This document shows positions 1-5,244 of a DNA stretch of 5,244 nucleotides, piece after piece. Each line of letters begins with the position of its first letter. Positions within the stretch are counted from its first letter, which is position 1. Source of the DNA: Pseudomonadota bacterium (GTDB lineage: Bacteria; Pseudomonadota; Gammaproteobacteria; Burkholderiales; Ferrovaceae); the NCBI GenBank assembly GCA_021794775.1, contig JAJYQG010000098.1, positions 1 to 5,244 of the forward strand, read 5' to 3'. The notes beneath the pieces are model-generated. The model saw only the letters and a list, made by a program, of their open reading frames with translations, made no database searches and was not told the origin of the DNA. The position numbers and the translations under genes are program-made.

Positions 1-1986
1 AGGTTGGGTGAGCTTGAATTGTTCAAGGGCTATCTTGCTCTGCTGGATGTTCTCTTGTCGCAAGTGCCGAGAGCCTTGCGTCCCATGTTGGAGAAACTGG
101 AAGTGCTGCTGGCCCATTTGACTTTGGGCGGACTGCGGCGGTGGGCAATGTGGGGAGCTTCGGCGTATCGCAGCAATTTTGAAGGGCAGGCGGGTTACTT
201 CTCGCTGGAAAGCGAGGATTCCCGGGCTGTTATGAAAAAAGAGCAGCGAGGGGTGCTCTTTGTCGATGTGCAGCGAAGGCTGATCATGTACCTGAGGGCA
301 CTTTGGGGCAGAGATTTCTTTATGCGTCCTACCTCGGGAGATTTTGAGACACGGGAAGGCTACAAGCCCTACATCGAATCCTACTTTATTCACCTTCCTG
401 ACGCGTTCGATCATGTTGAAGAAATACCAGGGCTGGAAGTTTATCGTGCGGCAGCAGCGCATGCGGCATCCCATATGGTTTACTCGACTCGGGATCTTGA
501 CCCCGCATCGCTGTCACCTCTTCAACGTGCCTTGATTGGTGTGATTGAAGATGCTCGGGTTGAGGCCCTGGCTTGCCGTGCCTTCCCTGGGCTTAGGGCA
601 ATCTGGGCCCCGCTCCTTCCAGCCAGGGATCCGACAGACATCCGTTTCGGTGCTGTGCTGGAAGGGATTGCACGCGCTCTGATCGGTGAAGACGAGCAAG
701 ACTCCCATCCTCTGGTGGTGGCTGCAAGGCAGGCATTTGCCAATGCAACCGATAGATTGGAAGACAAAGGGCTGGCGCGAGAGATTGGGCTGGAACTTGC
801 CAAAAGCGCTGCTCACCTTGCGTTCAATCCAAGGACTGACGTGCTGCGTTGTCCTTATCGCGACGACAATCGCCTTCTCTGGGCAGAGGCAGATGAAGAA
901 GAATCCATGCTGTTGACCGGATTACGGCCACAGGTGAGAAAGTACGTCAGCTTGATGGAAATGATCAATGCCGTCGATGTCGAGTTTGCTGGCGATGATG
1001 CCGAGGAGATATGGGTTCTTCCAACCGAACTCTACGACGATGACGGGGTGAGTTTCAATGAACGAGAGGGACGCGAGCCCATCGCATCACCCATCCACTA
1101 CAGAGAGTGGGATTACCAGACGCAACTTGAGCGCCCCAATTGGGCGACGCTTCTTGAAAAGCGCCCAAAATACGGCGATCCCAAAAAGATCGATGATCTG
1201 ATAGACCGACATAAACCTCTGATCAGCAGGCTCAAGTATCTTATAGAGGCGATACAGCCACAGGGGATCATAAGACAACGCAAGGTCGAAGACGGGGACG
1301 ACCTGGATATCAATGCTGCGATTCATGCGGCTGTCGATTTGCGCATGGGAATGCAGCCCGATCCGCGCATTGGTATCAGGACTCGCTTGCAAATCAGGGA
1401 CCTGTCTGTTTTGTTGCTGATAGATCTTTCGGAATCCACCAACGATCCAGTTCGAAATGGCGATGGAACGACGAAGGTGCTTGATCTTGCCAGAGAGGCA
1501 GCAGCTTTGCTGGCAGACGCGTTGTCCAGGATTGGCGATCCTTTTGCGATCCATGGGTTTGATTCCAATGGTCGACATGAGGTGGAGTATTTCCGCTTCA
1601 AGGACTTCGACGGTCCTTACGACGACAAGGTCAAAGCAAGGTTGGCAGGGATGACGGGGCAACTCTCGACGAGGATGGGAACGGCCCTTCGGCATGCTGG
1701 AACGTTATTGGCCCGGCGACCCAGTCAGCGCAAGCTGATTTTTCTTCTGACGGATGGTGAGCCGGCCGACAACGATGTGAGGGATCCCCAATACCTTCGT
1801 CACGATACCAGGAAAGCCGTTGAAGAACTGGCTAGGCAGGGCATTACCACCTTTTGTCTGAGTCTTGATCCTCACGCGGACGATTACATTTCGCGGATAT
1901 TTGGGTTCAGGAATTACATGGTGCTGGATCATGTTGCCAGGTTGCCGGAGAAGCTCCCGACCCTCTACATGAGTCTGACAAGATAG
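1..1986 (+). CDS. cbbO: CbbO, VWA-domain Rubisco activase subunit (5' partial)
   Basis: In CbbQO-type Rubisco activases, CbbO is the adaptor that docks a CbbQ (MoxR-type AAA+) hexamer onto inhibited Rubisco in the cytoplasm, so that ATP hydrolysis can release bound sugar phosphates. The frame is open from base 1 and the first in-frame ATG lies well inside conserved sequence. The gene therefore begins upstream, and roughly 100-150 residues are probably missing from the family's usual ~750-800. Counting codon 1 at base 1, the N-terminal CbbO/NorD-like region contains LTLGGLRRWAMWGA, GRDFFMRPTSGDFETREGY, an HAASH motif (H154, H158) and IEDARVE (E183-E188). A C-terminal von Willebrand A domain (about 468-650) carries an intact MIDAS: DLSES (D475, S477, S479), T561 in RMGTAL, and D585 in LLTDGEP. 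NorD, the nitric-oxide-reductase accessory protein, is the closest alternative. The CbbO-like N-terminal wording and the following carbon-fixation-type genes favour CbbO. The gene stops 15 nt before its neighbour, so they are probably co-transcribed. Confidence 0.9.
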   Translation, partial: RLGELELFKGYLALLDVLLSQVPRALRPMLEKLEVLLAHLTLGGLRRWAMWGASAYRSNFEGQAGYFSLESEDSRAVMKKEQRGVLFVDVQRRLIMYLRALWGRDFFMRPTSGDFETREGYKPYIESYFIHLPDAFDHVEEIPGLEVYRAAAAHAASHMVYSTRDLDPASLSPLQRALIGVIEDARVEALACRAFPGLRAIWAPLLPARDPTDIRFGAVLEGIARALIGEDEQDSHPLVVAARQAFANATDRLEDKGLAREIGLELAKSAAHLAFNPRTDVLRCPYRDDNRLLWAEADEEESMLLTGLRPQVRKYVSLMEMINAVDVEFAGDDAEEIWVLPTELYDDDGVSFNEREGREPIASPIHYREWDYQTQLERPNWATLLEKRPKYGDPKKIDDLIDRHKPLISRLKYLIEAIQPQGIIRQRKVEDGDDLDINAAIHAAVDLRMGMQPDPRIGIRTRLQIRDLSVLLLIDLSESTNDPVRNGDGTTKVLDLAREAAALLADALSRIGDPFAIHGFDSNGRHEVEYFRFKDFDGPYDDKVKARLAGMTGQLSTRMGTALRHAGTLLARRPSQRKLIFLLTDGEPADNDVRDPQYLRHDTRKAVEELARQGITTFCLSLDPHADDYISRIFGFRNYMVLDHVARLPEKLPTLYMSLTR

Positions 1987-1989
1987 CCC

Positions 1990-1995
1990 AAGGAG
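1990..1995 (+). promoter_or_regulatory. Ribosome binding site of the aldolase-like gene
   Basis: AAGGAG lies six bases before the ATG at 2002 and just after the cbbO stop codon. It fixes the start of the aldolase-like protein and suggests translation from a shared mRNA. Confidence 0.85.
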
Positions 1996-2001
1996 AATGA
2001 C

Positions 2002-3210
2002 ATGCCAATAATCGATATGAAGGATATGTTGAACCATGCCTGGCGTAATGGGTATGCCGTAGGTGCCTTTGAAGTCTCGAATCTGGATGTGTTGCGGGCG
2101 GTTATGGGGGCGGCTGAGAAACATCGGGCGCCGGTCGTTCTCGACATTCCTGGCGGTGAGGAACGCGAACTGTTGATGGCGGCTGCTGAAACAGCGGCGC
2201 GTCGTGCCAACATTCCGGTGGCGCTTCACTGTCGTTGGGGAAACGATTTGGCAGCGGTGTTTGATGCCGTGAACCATGGATGCAATGGGGTTTCCATCGA
2301 GGGTCCGGGGCTTTTGTTGGGTGACCATATCGAACGAACCCGAGAAACCTCATCCATGGCCAGGGCCTGTGGTCTCGTGTGCGGCGGTGTGCTGAGCGGC
2401 GAAGGGCCTACGACTGCGGGAGAGGCCAAAGGATTCTCCGACAGAACAGGAGTGGACTTTCTCGAGATTTCATTTGCTTATCGCCAGCCTGGCGGCAGGC
2501 TCAAGCTGGACTGGAATCGGCTCAGAGAGATAGGGGAAGCGGTAGCGATGCCCCTTGCCATCGAACTTGAGCGCGAACTGTCAGGGGAACAGTTTCGTAA
2601 ACTCTCAGCCTTAGGTGTGGCCAAGGTGACCTGCAAGATACCTCTTGAAGTTCTGGCCCAGAAACTTCTTCGCAACAGCAAAGTAACCCTGCAGTCTTTG
2701 TTTCATGAGCTTGCGCAGGCTGTTGCCCTAGAGGCTGAGCAATACATGCTGTTGCTGGGGGCTGCTGGCAGAGCTGCCGAGATTCTTGCACAGTCCCGAT
2801 TATGGTTGAATGTCGTGCATTTGGTTGCTTTCAATGCGCCGTTATGCTCGCAAGACGAGCTGCGCTTAGCGATGAAAGAAGGGCAGCGCATGCTGGTCAA
2901 TATTCCTGGGGTTCGTGCCGTAGTGGCAGGGAGTGTGACGGAAATGAGTGCACGATACAGGCACTGCTGGCTTGTTGTGCTGACCTCCCCTATGGCTCTG
3001 GAGAACTTCAGAAAACATCATGATCAGGTGGCGTTTGAAGAAAAAATTTTACGACCAGCCACAGCAGACCGCATCGTGGGAGATTACACCCTGGCCGATC
3101 AGGTTGTCGGTGTCGAACAACTTCCCCTTTCTCTCGCCCATACAGTGGATACGGCATATGGCCATCCAGGGAGAACAGGAACCGTGACATGGAAGGTGCG
3201 TTCTGATTGA
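2002..3210 (+). CDS. Degenerate class II aldolase-like domain fused to a C-terminal Dabb domain
   Basis: Function unknown; automated pipelines would probably call this fructose-bisphosphate aldolase (cbbA/fba). Residues 1 to about 245 follow the class II aldolase (beta/alpha)8 order, including TGVDFLEI and a GVAK motif at 205-208. The active-site motifs are gone, however. The family's LHxDHG is LHCRWG at 75-80 (catalytic Asp to R78, zinc His to W79). MID-[AG]-SH is SIEGPG (98-103). The GE[LI]G region is CGGVL (127-131). The His of GTxHG is Q162. HGGSG is ELERE (188-192), and the NxxT[DE]L substrate loop is TCKIPL. The alignment around 184-208 needs no gaps, so this is substitution, not misalignment. 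Residues about 270-363 resemble a Dabb (stress-responsive A/B barrel) domain: VVHLVAFN, IPGVRAVVAGS, then HDQVAFEEKILRPATADRIVGDY. A 39-residue tail follows. I infer a pseudoenzyme with a binding, scaffold or regulatory role, or a different metal-independent reaction. Placement between cbbO and an ND5-like gene suggests a role in carbon fixation. Confidence 0.85.
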   Translation: MPIIDMKDMLNHAWRNGYAVGAFEVSNLDVLRAVMGAAEKHRAPVVLDIPGGEERELLMAAAETAARRANIPVALHCRWGNDLAAVFDAVNHGCNGVSIEGPGLLLGDHIERTRETSSMARACGLVCGGVLSGEGPTTAGEAKGFSDRTGVDFLEISFAYRQPGGRLKLDWNRLREIGEAVAMPLAIELERELSGEQFRKLSALGVAKVTCKIPLEVLAQKLLRNSKVTLQSLFHELAQAVALEAEQYMLLLGAAGRAAEILAQSRLWLNVVHLVAFNAPLCSQDELRLAMKEGQRMLVNIPGVRAVVAGSVTEMSARYRHCWLVVLTSPMALENFRKHHDQVAFEEKILRPATADRIVGDYTLADQVVGVEQLPLSLAHTVDTAYGHPGRTGTVTWKVRSD

Positions 3211-3291
3211 GAGGCCATTCCTTCGCGATGTTCGATTCGAATGGGCTTTGACGCAGAGTCGAGAAAAGCAGCCAGCAACGGCGTGAGACGA

Positions 3292-3309
3292 ATCAACCCT
3301 TGATAAGGG
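3292..3309 (+). promoter_or_regulatory. Two mutually exclusive mini-hairpins next to the ribosome binding site
   Basis: ATCAA-CCC-TTGAT (3292-3304) and CCCTT-GAT-AAGGG (3297-3309) are each perfect 5-bp stems with 3-nt loops. They share bases, so only one can form. The second would pair AAGGG, which overlaps the first bases of the Shine-Dalgarno of the ND5-like gene; the first would leave it free. Stems this short are weak and may be chance, so a translational role is only a possibility. Confidence 0.3.
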
Positions 3310-3312
3310 AGG
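3308..3312 (+). promoter_or_regulatory. Ribosome binding site that decides the TTG start of the ND5-like gene
   Basis: GGAGG sits within AAGGGAGGGA and is followed by an 8-base spacer and then TTG at 3321. An earlier in-frame TTG at 3300 has no Shine-Dalgarno and would place GGAGG inside the coding region. The ATG at 3339 is spaced too far away. TTG 3321 is therefore the preferred start. Confidence 0.75.
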
Positions 3313-3320
3313 GACTTTCT

Positions 3321-5024
3321 TTGACCATCCATCACTTGATGCTGCTAGGCATCGTGTTTTCACCCATGCTTTCAGCGTGGCTGACCAGCTTTGTTCCTTC
3401 CACGAACCAGCGGGCCATTGCTCGGTTAAGCGTCAGCGTCAGCGCTCTGACTTTTGCCATGGGTGTCTTGGCCCTTATCGATTATTGGAGCCATCCACAG
3501 CCGCAATGGTTTTCATCGGGGTATGCATGGGGAAGTCTGTACCTGGATCCCTTGCAAAGTGTCATGGCCGTTGCGGTAGCAGGCATCAGTTTTGTGGTGC
3601 ATGTGTACGCGGTACGCTACATGGCAGAAGAAACAGGGTATGCACGTTTTTATATCCTGCTTGATTTGATGACAGGCACCATCTTGTTGATGGTGGCCGC
3701 GGGCGATCTCGTCACCCTGCTTATCGCTTGGCATGGGATCGGGGTGCTTCTCTACTTTCTTCTGGGACACGATCTGGAACGTCCGCCCGCTCAGCGCTAT
3801 GCATTCTGGACATTTTTCACCTATCGCTTGGGCGATCTGCCTTTGATTCTGGCGACTGTCCTGCTGTACAAAGCTTACGGCACATTTTCGTTGCCGCAGC
3901 TCTTTGAGCGTATTGCCGCCATGCCCGACGCTTATCACGTGTTCGGATTGTCGTTGACCGTTGTGGTGGCCTTGCTTATTGCGCTGAGCGCCTTTGCGCG
4001 TTCTGCGCAATTCCCCCTGCATACTTGGCTACCTTACACCATGGAAGGGCCAACGCCCGTATCGGCACTCATGCACGCAGGCATTGTCAATGCCGGAGGT
4101 TTTATCATCAACCGTTTTGCACCTGTTTTTGTCCATGCCGGCGGGGTTCTCCATCTCATATTTGCGGTCGGACTCATCACTGCGGTGATGGGGTCGATTT
4201 TGATGCTTACCCAGAACGACATCAAGAAATCGTTGGGCTATTCCACCATGGGGCAGATGGGGTTCATGTTCGTAGAATGTGGTGTCGGCGCCTTTTCTTT
4301 GGCGATTTACCACCTGATTGCCCATGGCTTGTTCAAGGGCACGCTTTTTCTGGGTGCAGGAGGCATGATTGGCGAAGCCAGAAAACAGGATGGGGTTCCC
4401 CACGATGACATTTATACTTTTGTGGTGGAACGCAAGCCTGCTACCTCGCGCTTGCCTTGGATGTTGGCTGCCATGGTGACGGTGGTCATGCCTTTTCTTG
4501 TTCTGGGGATTTCTCGCTGGCTGGTGGGCGGGGGCTTGGCGGGCGGGGGCTTGGCGGGCCAACAGGGGGCCACCATTCTGTTGTTTTTCGGATGGGCAAC
4601 AGGCGCTCAATTGCTCTTCGCCACCTACCGTCTGAAAGCCGAGAAGCCCTGGCGGACGATGGCCATGATCATTCTTTCCCTGATCATCATCGTGGCAGGT
4701 TACACCTTGATTGAACATACGTTCGACCAGTTCATGTACCCGGATAGGGCGATCAGGGGCGCTATCGATGTTGCCGCAAGTATTCCTTCTGTGACCTTCT
4801 ATGTTCTGGTGGGTGTTTTGACGGTTGCGATCGTCGTCGGATGGATGGCGACCTATTACGCTGCCGCTGCTGGCAGGCATGGCAGTACCGTTCCTTCTCC
4901 CGCACGGCTCGCTCTATATTCCTTGATTTCGCGCGAATTTTATGTGGCCGACATCTATGCATTGCTGGCGCAGCGGGTATTGGTTTTATCGAAATGCATG
5001 AATGTTTGGTCGAGGTGGTTATGA
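3321..5024 (+). CDS. dabB: ND5/NuoL-like proton-translocating membrane subunit, probably DabB of a DAB-type inorganic carbon transporter
   Basis: This is an inner-membrane protein of 567 residues (from TTG 3321) with about 14 hydrophobic helices and a Proton_antipo_M core. DabB-type proteins are thought to couple cation flow to CO2 hydration and uptake by the soluble partner DabA (DUF2309), which is not in this window. Visible motifs are ARSAQFPLHTWLPYTMEGPTPVSALMHAG (226-254, with H252), LGYSTMGQMGFMF, and YHLIAHGLFKGTLFLGAGG with H331, H335 and K339. Compared with complex I NuoL, the helix-5 Glu (WEG) is H138 (WHGIG), the Lys before SAQ is R227, and the Asp of WL[PA]DAM is Y239. It is shorter than NuoL (about 613 residues in E. 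coli). No nuo genes are adjacent and cbbO is upstream, which argues against genuine complex I. An Mrp- or hydrogenase-type paralogue remains possible. The stop codon overlaps the next start (ATGA). The family is firm; the dabB assignment is inference from context. Confidence 0.75.
   Translation: MTIHHLMLLGIVFSPMLSAWLTSFVPSTNQRAIARLSVSVSALTFAMGVLALIDYWSHPQPQWFSSGYAWGSLYLDPLQSVMAVAVAGISFVVHVYAVRYMAEETGYARFYILLDLMTGTILLMVAAGDLVTLLIAWHGIGVLLYFLLGHDLERPPAQRYAFWTFFTYRLGDLPLILATVLLYKAYGTFSLPQLFERIAAMPDAYHVFGLSLTVVVALLIALSAFARSAQFPLHTWLPYTMEGPTPVSALMHAGIVNAGGFIINRFAPVFVHAGGVLHLIFAVGLITAVMGSILMLTQNDIKKSLGYSTMGQMGFMFVECGVGAFSLAIYHLIAHGLFKGTLFLGAGGMIGEARKQDGVPHDDIYTFVVERKPATSRLPWMLAAMVTVVMPFLVLGISRWLVGGGLAGGGLAGQQGATILLFFGWATGAQLLFATYRLKAEKPWRTMAMIILSLIIIVAGYTLIEHTFDQFMYPDRAIRGAIDVAASIPSVTFYVLVGVLTVAIVVGWMATYYAAAAGRHGSTVPSPARLALYSLISREFYVADIYALLAQRVLVLSKCMNVWSRWL
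4526..4559 (+). repeat. 15-bp perfect tandem duplication, G-rich, inside the ND5-like gene
   Basis: The unit GGGCGGGGGCTTGGC occurs at 4526-4540 and 4541-4555, with a further 4-base partial copy at 4556-4559. It is in frame and encodes GGGLA twice (residues 403-412), at the end of a membrane helix or in the following loop. The coding strand has five runs of three or more G separated by 1-6 bases, which meets the usual G-quadruplex pattern. Confidence 0.9.
5012..5018 (+). promoter_or_regulatory. Ribosome binding site of the downstream membrane protein
   Basis: GAGGTGG lies inside the 3' end of the ND5-like gene. GAGG is 5 bases before ATG 5021 and 8 bases before ATG 5024, so either Met could be the start. 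Confidence 0.6.
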
Positions 5025-5244
5025 TGACGTTGTTGGCAGCAGCTTTCTTTCTTCCGTTGTTTCCGTTCAGCATGGTGTTGAATGGGATGCTTTCGAGAAC
5101 AAAACCTGCGGTCTTGAAAGCATGTCTTCTGCTTGTCTGGCCTCAAATAGGTGTGTATCTGCTGCATGCTGGCCATGCCCAACCGGTTTCGGGATATCTG
5201 ATGGCGTGGTCTCTGATCAGTTCGGCATGCTATGCCTTGCGTCT
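5021..5244 (+). CDS. Unidentified membrane protein, N-terminal fragment (3' partial)
   Basis: This open frame of 74 codons runs off the right edge. It starts at ATG 5021 (or the adjacent ATG 5024) and overlaps the ND5-like stop as ATGA, which suggests translational coupling. The visible protein begins MMTLLAAAFFLPLFPFSMVL and has about three hydrophobic segments, near residues 3-24, 31-50 and 58-74, with short basic or polar links such as LSRTKP. I do not recognise the family from this fragment. It could be a small membrane partner of the ND5-like protein or the beginning of a second antiporter-like subunit. It is not obviously DabA, which is a soluble zinc protein. The overlap and the shared direction make it part of the same operon. 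Confidence 0.75.
   Translation, partial: MMTLLAAAFFLPLFPFSMVLNGMLSRTKPAVLKACLLLVWPQIGVYLLHAGHAQPVSGYLMAWSLISSACYALR

Larger units (their letters stand above)
3211..3320 (+). other. Intergenic spacer with small inverted repeats
   Basis: This is the only sizeable non-coding gap in the window. It contains CCATTC (3215-3220) paired with GAATGG (3239-3244), and inside that the near-palindrome TTCGATTCGAA (3231-3241). There is no GC-rich stem followed by a T-run, so no intrinsic terminator is visible. No -35/-10 pair with acceptable spacing was found. Readthrough from the upstream gene is the simplest reading. Confidence 0.6.

Noticed and set aside
1087..1695. Minus-strand open frame of 202 codons opposite the VWA domain of cbbO
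   Set aside because: The opposite strand encodes a conserved domain with an intact MIDAS, and this frame shows no coherent protein features.
1705..2328. Minus-strand open frame of 207 codons spanning the cbbO/aldolase-like junction
   Set aside because: It lies opposite two real genes and their ribosome binding site, and its translation has no family resemblance.
2002..3210. Active fructose-bisphosphate aldolase of the Calvin cycle
   Set aside because: The fold matches, but every zinc ligand and catalytic motif I could align is substituted.
3248..3276. TTGACG as a -35 element for a promoter before the ND5-like gene
   Set aside because: No TATAAT-like sequence occurs 16-18 bases downstream; the region there reads AGCCAGC.
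3300..3320. Upstream TTG at 3300 as the start of the ND5-like gene
   Set aside because: It has no Shine-Dalgarno, and the strong GGAGG at 3308-3312 would fall inside the coding region. TTG 3321 has ideal spacing.
4029..4880. Long minus-strand open frame of 283 codons opposite the ND5-like gene
   Set aside because: It mirrors a well-supported gene. Its translation is low-complexity, rich in His/Arg/Gln, with no recognisable domain, as expected of an antisense shadow.
3321..5024. Genuine complex I subunit NuoL
   Set aside because: The key Glu, Lys and Asp differ, the protein is shorter, no nuo genes are adjacent, and the upstream neighbour is cbbO. A modified paralogue fits better.

Overview
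The window is nearly all coding, with every gene on the + strand. It looks like part of a CO2-fixation (cbb) operon from a chemolithoautotrophic proteobacterium. The evidence is a CbbO-type Rubisco activase subunit, followed by a class II aldolase-like protein and an ND5/NuoL-like membrane protein of the kind found in DAB-type inorganic carbon transporters. The moderate GC content and this gene set recall acidophilic iron or sulfur oxidisers such as Acidithiobacillus or Ferrovum. That placement is inferred from gene content and is not firm.

Layout: (1) bases 1-1986 are the 3' part of cbbO, whose start lies upstream of the window. (2) After a 15-nt gap with a good Shine-Dalgarno, 2002-3210 encodes a 402-residue protein. 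Its N-terminal half aligns along the class II fructose-bisphosphate aldolase fold but lacks the zinc ligands and catalytic residues. Its C-terminal part is a Dabb (stress-responsive A/B barrel) domain. (3) A 110-nt intergenic stretch holds small inverted repeats, two of them mutually exclusive and next to a ribosome binding site. I see no terminator or convincing promoter there. (4) 3321-5024 encodes an ND5/NuoL-like polytopic membrane protein, probably DabB-like, starting at TTG. It carries a perfect 15-bp in-frame tandem repeat with G-quadruplex potential. (5) An ATGA overlap leads into a further membrane protein at 5021 that runs off the right edge.

Likely joint role: CbbO works with the AAA+ protein CbbQ (expected upstream, not in the window) to remove inhibitory sugar phosphates from Rubisco. 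The ND5-like protein and its downstream neighbour probably belong to a cation-coupled CO2/bicarbonate uptake system whose DabA (DUF2309) partner would lie further downstream. The pseudo-aldolase/Dabb fusion between them has no assignable activity and is the least explained gene here.
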